This document shows, piece after piece, positions 56,057 to 63,351 of a stretch of DNA of 64,000 nt. The notes beneath the pieces were generated by a model that did not search any database, was not told the DNA's origin, and saw only the letters and a list, made by a program, of their open reading frames with translations. The translations under genes were made by a program, and so were the position numbers. Source of the stretch: Pseudohalioglobus lutimaris (GTDB lineage: Bacteria > Pseudomonadota > Gammaproteobacteria > Pseudomonadales > Halieaceae); the NCBI RefSeq assembly GCF_002866825.1, contig NZ_PKUS01000022.1, positions 42,433-106,432 of the forward strand, given 5' to 3'. Within the stretch, counting starts at the first letter, position 1; the number at the start of each line of letters is the position of its first letter.

Positions 56057-56161
56057 AGATAACAAATCAACGCTCGCGGGTTTGGCAATGCTTTTATCTT
56101 CTGAGCAAAAGCAAGCTCAGAAGCCGCCAGTTTCAGCTCACCAGTGTTTGAGAGGCTATGC
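56057..56161 (+). repeat. attC 20 (degenerate)
   Basis: R'' AGATAAC is good, R' at 56155 is GCTATGC. About 105 bp with a palindromic centre (TTCTGAGC..GCTCAGAA). Confidence 0.5.
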
Positions 56162-56193
56162 ATCTACTTATACTTATCGCCAGGCGCAGCGAT
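56162..56193. other. spacer of a possible gene-free mini-cassette
   Basis: Only 32 nt separate the end of attC 20 from the R'' of attC 21, too short for a gene. Either a cassette that lost its gene or a single rearranged double site. Confidence 0.45.
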
Positions 56194-56274
56194 GCATAAC
56201 AAGAAGTTGAAGTGCGCTCCGCTTCTCTATAGCGGGCGCATACCCCGTGCGCACCGGATGGCAGGGTGTTAAGC
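56194..56274 (+). repeat. attC 21
   Basis: R'' GCATAAC, R' GTTAAGC at 56268. 81 bp; GTGCGC and GCGCAC pair. Confidence 0.75.
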
Positions 56275-56282
56275 TTCTCGCC

Positions 56283-56807
56283 ATGCTCTACACTCTCTGC
56301 TACCCCACGCTTTCCGATAAAGATCATGAATTTATCCGTTCTTTCAGGCGCGAGCACGACCTTCCATTTCGTGATGTCGTCGATCACCACTTCACCGTCG
56401 TGTTTGGGATTTCCGATTTTCCCGAAGATACGTATTCAGAGCATGTTCGAACTATTCTGCAAGATCAGAAAAGCATCGATTTCGTTTGCCGCTATGCCGC
56501 TTTAGGAGATGACTCCGATTCAGATGATTTTTATGTTTTCCTGACACCCGATGAGGGGCTTAGTGATATTTGTCGACTTCACGACAAGCTTTATAGCGGA
56601 AAGTTGAAACAGTTTCATCGCATTGAAATACCCTATATTCCACATATTGGTATTGCCACCATGCCCGATGCCAGGAGGATTCAGTTTCTTTGCGATGAGT
56701 TAAATGCCAGTTCATTCAGTATCGGTGGGACGCTGGAGAGCGCTACGATCTGTGCGTATGACGGTACACAGGTTGTGGATCTTGAGCGCATCGAGTTTGA
56801 AACTTAA
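56283..56807 (+). CDS. 2H phosphoesterase / 2'-5' RNA ligase-like protein
   Basis: 174 aa from ATG 56283. Two histidine motifs, VDHHFTVVFG (HxT) and PYIPHIGIATM (HxG/A), lie about 95 residues apart, the spacing of the 2H superfamily. Such proteins hydrolyse cyclic phosphodiesters of RNA or nucleotides; the second motif is not the perfect HxT/S, so activity is uncertain. The TAA stop sits in attC 22. Confidence 0.8.
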   Translation: MLYTLCYPTLSDKDHEFIRSFRREHDLPFRDVVDHHFTVVFGISDFPEDTYSEHVRTILQDQKSIDFVCRYAALGDDSDSDDFYVFLTPDEGLSDICRLHDKLYSGKLKQFHRIEIPYIPHIGIATMPDARRIQFLCDELNASSFSIGGTLESATICAYDGTQVVDLERIEFET

Positions 56808-56882
56808 CAAGGACGGGCACCTCCGCGCACTGGACTCGCAAAACGCAGCACAGCTCCGTCGCCAGTACCGGGTGCGTTATGT
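56802..56882 (+). repeat. attC 22
   Basis: R'' ACTTAAC, R' GTTATGT at 56876. 81 bp; GGACGGGCAC and GTACCGGGTGC-like arms. Confidence 0.85.
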
Positions 56883-56900
56883 TCACAGGCCACCATCGCA

Positions 56901-57135
56901 ATGAATATCAAGATTTCTGAAGAGGCCCATCTGGAGCAGTTGTCCAATACAGACGCTGAAGAAATTTACGGTCTTATCGAAACTGATCGTGAAATGCTTG
57001 AGAAGTAGCTGTATTGGGCGTCTTTGGTTAAGGATGTTGTTTCAACCAGGAATTAGATCGAAGACAGGATCGCCAGCAAAAAGTTTGGCTCATCCTGGTA
57101 TAAGATTACGCTCAACGGACAAGTTTGCGGAGTTT
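56901..57135 (+). pseudogene. decayed RimL/RimJ-type N-acetyltransferase
   Basis: Frame from ATG 56901 reads MNIKISEEAHLEQLSNTDAE, then EIYGLIETDREMLEK and hits TAG at 57006. Reading on in the same frame gives LYWASLVKDVVSTRN, another TAG, then IEDRIASKKFGSSWYKITLN and GQVCGV before a further stop. This is the opening third of RimL-like acetyltransferases with two nonsense codons and the rest deleted. It fills a 330-bp stretch without any intact gene. Confidence 0.75.
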
Positions 57136-57137
57136 CG

Positions 57138-57201
57138 GCGTAAAATCAGTAGTCGATGAAGGACAGTATGCCGAAATTCCCCCTTGTCGCATACGTTATG
57201 C
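57138..57201 (+). repeat. attC 23 (remnant)
   Basis: R' GTTATGC at 57195 is intact; the R'' side is only GCGTAAA. GTATGC/GCATAC pair. Confidence 0.4.
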
Positions 57202-57214
57202 ACCCGGAGGATAA

Positions 57215-57595
57215 ATGGAGCTTAACCAGGTAACTTTACCCGTTAAGAACATGGAAGACGCAGTCCAGTTTTACCTCACACTGGGTTTCACACAAATCGT
57301 GGATACGCCGCATTATGCTCGTTTCAGCTGCCCGGACGGCGATTCCACGTTTTCTCTTTCGCTGGAATACGGTGAATTTGAAAATCATTCTGTTATCTAC
57401 TTCGAGCACGAGATGCTGGAAGAGCTTTGTAATAGCCTGACCCAGAAAGGTATCAGTTTTGAACAACAGCCGACTGAAGAGCCCTATTTATGGAAAGAAG
57501 CGATAATCAAAGATCCATCTGGCAACAAAATTAAATTGTATTGGGCTGGAGAAAATCGGCTAAGCCCTCCGTGGAAAGTTGACAAACGCGCATAA
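57215..57595 (+). CDS. VOC-family (glyoxalase/bleomycin resistance-like) protein
   Basis: 126 aa after CCCGGAGGATAA. LNQVTLPVKNMEDAVQFYLTLGFTQIVDTPHYARFSCPDGDSTFSLSLE ... PYLWKEAIIKDPSGNKIKLYWAG, the vicinal-oxygen-chelate fold with metal-side His/Glu less obvious. Substrate unknown. The stop lies inside attC 24. Confidence 0.88.
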   Translation: MELNQVTLPVKNMEDAVQFYLTLGFTQIVDTPHYARFSCPDGDSTFSLSLEYGEFENHSVIYFEHEMLEELCNSLTQKGISFEQQPTEEPYLWKEAIIKDPSGNKIKLYWAGENRLSPPWKVDKRA

Positions 57596-57695
57596 CAAAT
57601 CGCTGTAGTCCTTTCCTTTGGTCACCGCGGTGAAAGTGTATGGGTTGCTTCGTACTTTAGCCCGCGCGTTCGCGCCCCACAGCTAGTCGTTATAG
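57590..57695 (+). repeat. attC 24
   Basis: R'' GCATAAC, R' GTTATAG at 57689. 106 bp, one of the longest; CGCTGT and ACAGCTAG arms. Confidence 0.75.
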
Positions 57696-57962
57696 CCCGA
57701 CAGCAGCTTGCGGCGACGGGGGCATGTGTAGCCCAGTTGCGTAATCTTGGGTCGAGAATTGCAACCCCGGGATGCTCAGCCAATTTGAATTTGAACAATT
57801 GAGTATCCGCTGTGATACTGGGAAAAGCTTCGTAACGGTTACTGAATACGCCTAATCAAACAGTCATCAGTGTGCATAAGGAACGATTTAGTAGATGCAC
57901 ATGCGATCTATCCAGCACATGCGGATTGACCAAAGTGCGCGCCAGGCGCCGTCTTTGAGGAA
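57696..57962. other. cassette segment without a convincing gene
   Basis: About 265 bp. The best small frame on the + strand is ATG 57772 with 27 codons, too short to claim. The end contains GCATAAG near 57876 and GTTATGT at 57963, a possible decayed attC. Confidence 0.45.
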
Positions 57963-57969
57963 GTTATGT
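57876..57969 (+). repeat. attC 25 (degenerate)
   Basis: GCATAAG as R'' (AAC to AAG), GTTATGT as R'. The R' overlaps the ATG of the next gene. Confidence 0.4.
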
Positions 57970-58283
57970 CAGGGATCACTAAAACTCCGAGTCCACCATA
58001 TTATGCAGTGATTTTCAGCTCTGTCCGCACGGATGGTGATCATGGATACGGTGCTATGGCCGAAAGAATGGTTGAATTGGCAGCCCAGCAGGAGGGGTTT
58101 CTTGGTGTCGAGTCAGCCCGTGAGGATATCGGTATCACCGTTTCGTACTGGGCGAGCGAGGAGGCGATCAGGAACTGGAAGCGAAATGCTGAGCACCTCG
58201 AAGCCCAGCGCCTTGGCCATAAAGCCTGGTATTCCGAATTCAGGGTCCGCGTCGCAAAGGTAGAGCGGGATTACGGCATTTAG
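57966..58283 (+). CDS. antibiotic biosynthesis monooxygenase (ABM) domain protein
   Basis: 105 aa. PYYAVIFSSVRTDGDHGYGAMAERMVELAAQQEGFLGVESAREDIGITVSYWASEEAIRNWKRNAEHLEAQRLGHKAWYSEFRVRVAKVER is a complete single ABM domain of the YqjZ type: a dimeric alpha+beta barrel. The role may be heme or quinone oxidation; substrate unknown. Confidence 0.88.
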   Translation: MSGITKTPSPPYYAVIFSSVRTDGDHGYGAMAERMVELAAQQEGFLGVESAREDIGITVSYWASEEAIRNWKRNAEHLEAQRLGHKAWYSEFRVRVAKVERDYGI

Positions 58284-58353
58284 CCAGCCAATCAGACTCG
58301 TTGGAGGCCGTCCACCGGATGGCTCCTAGTCGCCTCTGGTTACAGTGTTAATC
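58278..58353 (+). repeat. attC 26
   Basis: R'' ATTTAGC, R' GTTAATC at 58347. 76 bp; TAGCCAG and CTGGTTA arms pair with one G.T. Confidence 0.6.
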
Positions 58354-58609
58354 GTATTCGATGATACGCTAGAAGTAGGATTCTGAAGTAGATTCAGTCT
58401 TGGCGCTAATGAAGGAAAATAGAATTTCATACTACTTGTCAGGCAATGCGCTGTGGTGCGGGCGAGTATAGAAGATCATTTTATGGGTAAGCGCAGAATA
58501 GTGTTAAAGCGTAACGGCGCTTTAGTTGCCAGCGATTCTCACGTTGGATTTTTGTTAGTCTCTTCAAGAATCCGGCTTTTCCATCCATAGAGGCTATTGG
58601 AGAATTATC
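58354..58609. other. cassette 5' segment without a clear gene
   Basis: 256 bp. A 35-codon frame at 58483-58590 is present but unsupported. GTTAAAGCG at 58503 repeats the attI-proximal junction (GTTAAAGCG at 46006). Otherwise nothing recognised; it may hold the promoter of the exported protein that follows. Confidence 0.45.
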
Positions 58610-58921
58610 ATGAATACGCTATTTAAGGCAGTGTTGCTGCTATCCTTCTTATCAACTGGCCTTATCCAGTCCGTACATGCGTCAGAAGAGGCGAAAGTTG
58701 AAGACTACATGCCAAGTCTGATTACCAAAACGCCTCTTGAAGGGCGTTTGCTTGCTATAAAAATGGTGAGAAAAACCATAGGGACTATTCAACGAGATCC
58801 TGAAATCAAGCAAACGGTTAGAAAGGAATATGAAGATGATCCGCAATTATTGATGTATGCAGCAGAATTGGTCGCTATAGAGTTTAGAACTATTGCGATT
58901 GCCAATAAGTATTGGCGATAA
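58610..58921 (+). CDS. small exported protein, unknown
   Basis: 103 aa with a signal peptide (MNTLFKAVLLLSFLSTGLIQ SVHA, cleavage before SEEAK). The mature part is a helical, charged protein (IKMVRKTIGTIQRDPEIKQTVRKEYEDDPQLLMYAAELVAIEFRTIAIANKYW). Probably periplasmic. GGAGAATTATC precedes the ATG. Confidence 0.75.
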   Translation: MNTLFKAVLLLSFLSTGLIQSVHASEEAKVEDYMPSLITKTPLEGRLLAIKMVRKTIGTIQRDPEIKQTVRKEYEDDPQLLMYAAELVAIEFRTIAIANKYWR

Positions 58922-59036
58922 ATCGGGCCACGCTAGGTCTCTTGGGTTTCTTTGGTGCGTTGCTATCGAAAAACCGGTCTATGTAGACATCTTCCGGGTT
59001 GCTCTCAAAAGGTTATGCGCATACGCACTGTAGAGC

Positions 59037-59090
59037 ATTAAACAAGTAAGCGGGGACACAGGTTGCGGGCCGCAGCATGAAGCGTTCTGT
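59037..59090 (+). repeat. attC 27 (degenerate)
   Basis: R'' ATTAAAC, R' GTTCTGT at 59084. 54 bp, with AAGCGGGG..CCGC and GAAGCG arms. Confidence 0.5.
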
Positions 59091-59133
59091 CACCTCGCAG
59101 CGCCGCATTAGCATTCTGAGGGGGCCTTTGAAG

Positions 59134-59454
59134 GTGAATCGAATTCAGGATAAAGATACTCGATATTTTCTTACTATTGATCGTTATTCAATGAAAGTCG
59201 TCGGCCATAGCTTTGAACAGAAGCAATACCTCAACAAAGGGCGTCAGACGGACCACGACACTCATCGTCTATTTATCACTAAAGGGCAGTATCAAAAGTT
59301 TGTCGAGCGTTGTGTCCAGCAGCGAATTAACTCCACGGCAACACAACAATCGCCCTGGTTTGCTCCAGTTCGCCAGGCACTCATGGGAAGCACGTGCAGC
59401 GCCCCGTGGCGAGGTGTTAAGTGGCAGACGAGTTCCACTATTTTAGTCCAGTGA
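59134..59454 (+). CDS. hypothetical cassette protein reading through its attC
   Basis: 106 aa from GTG 59134. NRIQDKDTRYFLTIDRYSMKVVGHSFEQKQYLNKGRQTDHDTHRLFITKGQYQKFVERC looks like a complete small folded unit. The remaining residues from about SPWFAPVRQALMG are encoded by attC 28 itself, so the natural stop was probably lost by a small change near 59330. Not recognised by function. Confidence 0.65.
   Translation: MNRIQDKDTRYFLTIDRYSMKVVGHSFEQKQYLNKGRQTDHDTHRLFITKGQYQKFVERCVQQRINSTATQQSPWFAPVRQALMGSTCSAPWRGVKWQTSSTILVQ
59325..59422 (+). repeat. attC 28
   Basis: R'' AATTAAC, R' GTTAAGT at 59416. 98 bp. Confidence 0.7.
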
Positions 59455-59461
59455 GATTATT

Positions 59462-60346
59462 GTGATATTAGGAAAGCTGTTAGAGATTTGGCGATATCCG
59501 GTGAAAAGCATGGGAGGCGAGAGCTTGAATTCTGCCGTAGTCAACAGCAGTGGCCTTGCTGGAGATCGTTGCTGGGCAGTCCTCAATGGTGAGACCAGGG
59601 AGATTTGCCTCGCCAAGCGTTGGCCAGACTTACTAAACTACCGGGCAGAACTTCTTGCAGGTGAAGATTTACAGTCTAGCGGGTTCTCCGATGAGGTGCC
59701 TGATGTCCATATCCACTGCCCAGGCGGGAAAGTGATAGCAGGACGAGAGTCTAATGCCGAGGCTTTTTTGTCGTCGGAGATGGGCAAACAAGTTTGTCTG
59801 TCTCCACTGGTCCATCCCAGTGATAAGGACCACTATCGCCTTGCGAAAGCACGTACTGATGAATCTATGGCAATGGAGATGCAGTTGCTTGAAGGGGAAG
59901 CATTTCCTGATATTTCAAGTACCCCGGATGAATTGATGAATGCACTAGCCGAATGTGTCACGCCACCGGGGACTTACGTCGACGCTTATCCGCTGCATAT
60001 GGTGACGACAAATTCCCTTCAGTATCTTTCCGAGTTGGGCAAAGTCGATGCAGTGAAGGGGCGGTTCAGGCCCAATTTGTTGATTGAACCATCGAAGAAA
60101 TTTGCGGAACTGACAGAAAATTCCTGGTTGGATTGCCGGGTGCAAGTGGGTGAGGCGGTATTGCGTATTCATAGCCGTACTGTGCGTTGCAGTATGCCCT
60201 CGCGGGAACAACAATGGTGCGGTATCAAAGCTGAGGCGAAAATGGCCAGAGCCATGGTCGATCATTGTGATCGTCACCTGGGGGTCAACGTGATGGTTGA
60301 GAAGGGTGGAGTCATATCTGCTGGCGACGAACTGGCGTTGCTTTAA
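59462..60346 (+). CDS. MOSC domain protein (YcbX-like)
   Basis: 294 aa, GTG start. An N-terminal beta-barrel subdomain (KLLEIWRYPVKSMGGESLNSAVVNSSGLAGDRCWAVLN) and a C-terminal MOSC domain with the conserved RTVRCSMPSREQ cysteine, VDHCDRHLGVNVMVEKGGVISAGDEL. MOSC proteins handle molybdenum cofactor sulfur or reduce N-hydroxylated compounds. Unusually long for cassette cargo and followed by ridA 24 nt downstream. Confidence 0.9.
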   Translation: MILGKLLEIWRYPVKSMGGESLNSAVVNSSGLAGDRCWAVLNGETREICLAKRWPDLLNYRAELLAGEDLQSSGFSDEVPDVHIHCPGGKVIAGRESNAEAFLSSEMGKQVCLSPLVHPSDKDHYRLAKARTDESMAMEMQLLEGEAFPDISSTPDELMNALAECVTPPGTYVDAYPLHMVTTNSLQYLSELGKVDAVKGRFRPNLLIEPSKKFAELTENSWLDCRVQVGEAVLRIHSRTVRCSMPSREQQWCGIKAEAKMARAMVDHCDRHLGVNVMVEKGGVISAGDELALL

Positions 60347-60370
60347 TAGTTATTGGAAGAGGGTCATTCG

Positions 60371-60784
60371 ATGCCTAATCAGCCGCTCAATCCCAACACC
60401 TTGTTCAAGATGCGTGGATTTCACCAGGTGGTCACTAGCACTGGGACCAAGGCGATTCATATTGCCGGGCAAGGTGCTTATGATCATGAGATGAATTTGG
60501 TTGGTGTTGGGGATTACCGTGCACAAACCATTAAGGCCTTTCAGAACCTGGTATTAGCTCTTGAGTCGGCTGGAGCAACCCCCGCAGATGTGGTTAGCAG
60601 TCATATGTTTGTTAAGGGCCTCTGCCCTGAAGTAACAGGGCAATTCATTGAAGCTATGAATGTGGCGCTAGATGGTAAGCCGTTTCCAGCAAATGCTTCC
60701 AGTTTGATTGGCGTGGAAGCATTGGGCGATCCGGAGATGTTAGTGGAAATATCAGCAGTGGCAGTGCTTGATGACAACACATAA
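60371..60784 (+). CDS. RidA/YjgF-family protein
   Basis: 137 aa from ATG 60371. GFHQVVTSTGTKAIHIAGQGAYDHEMNLVGVGDYRAQTIKAFQNLVLALESAGATPADVVSSHMFVKGL ... PANASSLIGVEALGDPEMLVEISAVAVL. RidA proteins deaminate reactive enamine/imines; the ASSLIGV segment is the variant of the usual R-x-x-x-x-V arginine site and here the key Arg is not seen, so deaminase activity is doubtful. Operon with the MOSC gene. Confidence 0.9.
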   Translation: MPNQPLNPNTLFKMRGFHQVVTSTGTKAIHIAGQGAYDHEMNLVGVGDYRAQTIKAFQNLVLALESAGATPADVVSSHMFVKGLCPEVTGQFIEAMNVALDGKPFPANASSLIGVEALGDPEMLVEISAVAVLDDNT

Positions 60785-60831
60785 TAAGAATGGACAACGG
60801 TTGCTATGGACCCCTGCGTTGAGCGTTTGAA
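60779..60831 (+). repeat. attC 29 (weak)
   Basis: ACATAAT and GTTTGAA as cores; CAACG and CGTTG arms pair. About 53 bp. Confidence 0.4.
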
Positions 60832-61535
60832 GCTCGAACGGGGAAAGAGGTGAGCTAGCTGAAAGGGCCACCGGGTTAGCGTCCAAATGTTGAGTTGTCA
60901 CCGAACATGTTCACATCCTGGCCAGAAAGGAATCAGTCTTATCGCCCGGCTGTGGTAATTGAATTAGTTGCCGCACACCTGAGGTTGGGCATCCGGCAAT
61001 GCCTTGCGGTCGGTCCGCTATAAACTGCTTCCGGCGGTCAGCGTCTTCAAGTGGGCAGTTGAATGTAGGCGTTGAAGCGCATTTGGAGGATTGAAAGCAA
61101 TACTGGTCCAGGTAAGACGCAACAACGGTGAAGCAGAATCTGTGGCCCTGGGTGTGCCATACGGTTCTTATAGCCAACTGTTCTATCATTCCTAGGCTTA
61201 TAACTGGAAAACGTCTCCGCGGAGATTTCGGGCAAGATCGATCTCTGCCATTGGCTCGATAATCGGGGTAGGTGGGCTGCGTGAGCGTGCTGCAGGGGAT
61301 GGGTGCCAATCTACATTAACCAGGTAGAGTTGCGTATGGCGAGCTGCAGCAAGAACCTCAGGGGTCAGGCGTTCTCAGCATGGATATCAGCGGGTTTCCA
61401 GAAGCTTTTGATCCAGAGCTGGTGGGTATGCCTGGGGGACCTAATGAAATACAGTGTTTGGTGTCGCGCAGCCTGGAACCTTGATGTGCATTCGATATAG
61501 AGTGTCCTTGTAAGCAATACGCTGGTGGCCAAGGT
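60832..61535. other. distal, gene-poor part of the array
   Basis: About 700 bp with no convincing gene. A possible attC remnant is at 61019-61077 (TATAAAC..GTTGAAG; AACTGC/GCAGTT). The segment 61320-61484 reads, in frame 3, PGRVAYGELQQEPQGSGVLS then MDISGFPEAFDPELVGMPGG and on to a TGA, protein-like but lacking a good start. A - strand frame (60911-61309) is weak. The palindrome block at about 61190-61225 resembles 52930-52960. This looks like decayed cassettes. Confidence 0.5.
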
Positions 61536-61609
61536 GCCTAACAAGTCAGTCAACTACCCGCCCACAAAGCCAGACGTGCTATAACGCGCCAGGTATTGAA
61601 GCGATAATT
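61536..61609 (+). repeat. attC 30 (last of the array)
   Basis: R'' GCCTAAC, R' GATAATT at 61603 (GTT to GAT). 74 bp with the main-family AACAAGTCA start and TATTGAAGCGATAATT end. Confidence 0.75.
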
Positions 61610-61649
61610 AGTCTTACCGCATTTGTATGCGGACAGGAGCTCAGCTTAA

Positions 61650-63155
61650 ATGACAACACGACGAGAGTTTATAGCTGGCGCAGTTGCCGCAGCTGGCATG
61701 GCAGCGTTAAGCCCGGCAATTGCTGCCTCGCAAAAATCAGCTATCGATAGACATTTCGGCGCCTTGATGCATGGCATTGGCCTCAATCTGGAAGAAACAG
61801 GCGGCACTATAATGTTCAACGGTAGTGAGCCATTGTTTCCTAGCGCGACACCATTGGCAACTGCATTTGCGTTACCGGCGATGGCTTGTGGCGCCGGCGC
61901 GGCGATCAACTGGCGACAGCGCGGTGGCGCCGGGCAAAATATCAGCATCGACATCGAGCAGGCTGCCCATGGCGTGTTCCCCGAGATGACCGCGAACCCA
62001 TCTCTTAACGGTGGTCCCTATCCTGGTTTTTATACCGACAATCCAATCGAACAGAGTCATGCTTACGATACACGCGACGGGCGCCATATCTATGTGGCAT
62101 CGGTTTATCCGCACCAGATCAAAGCGTGGTTGAAGTTTCTGGATTGTGATCGAAACAGTGAAAGCGTGCGCGCTGCGATTAGCCAGTGGGATGCCCAGGC
62201 ACTTGAGGATGCCGCGAACGCTGTCGGGTTAACAGCCTGTGTCGCGCGCACGCCAGAAGAGTGGCTCGCTCATCCGCAAGGTCGCTTACTATCGCAAACG
62301 CCACTCATAGAGATACGCAAGCTTGGCGATAGCCCTGTGGAGCCATTAGGTTCCGGCAGTCGACCACTCTCGGGTGTCCGTGTATTGGCCGCTACTCACG
62401 CGATTGCCGGTCCTACTGTTGGGCGTTGTCTGTCACAGCACGGTGCGGACGTATTGCAGTTTAATAAGCCTGACGACTTCGAACACGAGTGGGTCTATCT
62501 CGATGCGAATGTCGGGTCGCGCTCAACCATTCTTGATCTGAATGTCGATAAGCAGCATGCAAAGGCGCACGAATTACTACGTGATGCCGATATCTTTGTT
62601 GATAATTATCGAGGCCGCTCTCTGGGCAAATTCGGTTTTCTACCAGAGGACCTCGCCAAAGAGAGGCCTGGCATCATTGTTGTCACTATTCGTTGTTACG
62701 GTTGGGATGGCCCCTGGGCTATGCGAGGCGGTTTCGATATGCTCGGCTGTGCGGCTTCGGGGTTGACCATGCTTGAAGCGATTGACGGAAAGCCGCAATT
62801 ACCATCAACGCTACTTATCAACGATCATGTCGCGGGTTATCTCGGTGCTGCTGGCGCGATGGCTGCGGTCTCCCGCCGTGCGCGGGAAGGTGGTAGCTAT
62901 CATGTGTCGGTCAGCCTTACCCGCGCAGCGATGTGGTATCAAGGTCTGGGCATGATGAACAAGAAAGCGCTGTTGCAGGAGTTTGGCGATAAACCTCATC
63001 GGCTGCCTGCCCCCGATATGATTACGCGGCAAACGCCATTTGGCGAGGTACAACGCCTTGCGCCAGCGGTAAAGCTATCAGCAACCCCTGCGTATTGGGA
63101 GGATCCGATCCTTGTCCACAAGGGATCCAGCACGGCTGAGTGGCGGCAGTCGTAA
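61650..63155 (+). CDS. CaiB/BaiF-type CoA-transferase with a Tat-like leader
   Basis: 501 aa. The N-terminus TTRREFIAGAVAAAGMAALS has the twin-arginine motif (S/T-R-R-E-F-I) and a hydrophobic stretch ending in AIAASQK. The rest is a family III CoA-transferase: an N-terminal partial repeat (YPGFYTDN..), SGVRVLAATHAIAGPTVGRCLSQHGADVLQ, DIFVDNYRGRSLGKFGFLPEDLAKERPGIIVVTIRCYGWDGPW and GGFDMLGCAASGL, where the catalytic aspartate lies. Exported CoA-transferases are not expected since CoA is cytoplasmic. AGGAG precedes the ATG. The first unit after the last attC. Confidence 0.82.
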   Translation: MTTRREFIAGAVAAAGMAALSPAIAASQKSAIDRHFGALMHGIGLNLEETGGTIMFNGSEPLFPSATPLATAFALPAMACGAGAAINWRQRGGAGQNISIDIEQAAHGVFPEMTANPSLNGGPYPGFYTDNPIEQSHAYDTRDGRHIYVASVYPHQIKAWLKFLDCDRNSESVRAAISQWDAQALEDAANAVGLTACVARTPEEWLAHPQGRLLSQTPLIEIRKLGDSPVEPLGSGSRPLSGVRVLAATHAIAGPTVGRCLSQHGADVLQFNKPDDFEHEWVYLDANVGSRSTILDLNVDKQHAKAHELLRDADIFVDNYRGRSLGKFGFLPEDLAKERPGIIVVTIRCYGWDGPWAMRGGFDMLGCAASGLTMLEAIDGKPQLPSTLLINDHVAGYLGAAGAMAAVSRRAREGGSYHVSVSLTRAAMWYQGLGMMNKKALLQEFGDKPHRLPAPDMITRQTPFGEVQRLAPAVKLSATPAYWEDPILVHKGSSTAEWRQS

Positions 63156-63351
63156 TCGTTTGGCAATCCAGAATATGGTCTACCCGTTACCTACTTTACC
63201 TATTTGGAAAATTCCAGGACTCTGTCCTTAGCGTTGCTCCATTCGTAGCGCTCAAGATAATGGGTCACTAGAAGTATTAGGAAGCCAAGGTGGCATCTTC
63301 ACAGCGTGACAGGATACGTTACCGCTATCCACTGTATGCGGCCTCGGGCGC

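Larger units (their letters stand above)
46007..61609 (+). mobile_element. chromosomal integron cassette array (about 15.6 kb)
   Basis: Defined upstream by intI and attI and downstream by the last attC. Around 24 clear attC sites and several degenerate ones alternate with small genes that nearly all read away from intI. Five sites (46358, 47896, 49084, 50626, 53419) share an almost identical outer arm (AACAAGTCAAGGCAGCAAGG in the first) and, except 49084, CCTGCTTGAAGCGTTA at the other end, the homogeneity expected of a sedentary chromosomal integron. L'' and L' arms pair with one unpaired G, the extrahelical base that sets strand choice. Base composition is more AT-rich than the flanks. Confidence 0.95.

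Noticed and set aside
58483..58590. 35-aa frame before the exported protein
   Set aside because: Too short and without homologous features or a ribosome site.
58917..59018. Additional attC after the exported protein gene
   Set aside because: A GTTATGC is present at 59012 but the partner R'' is only GATAAAT and arms do not pair convincingly.
60911..61309. 132-aa protein on the - strand
   Set aside because: No start signal, no domain, and unusual composition; kept as part of the gene-poor distal segment.
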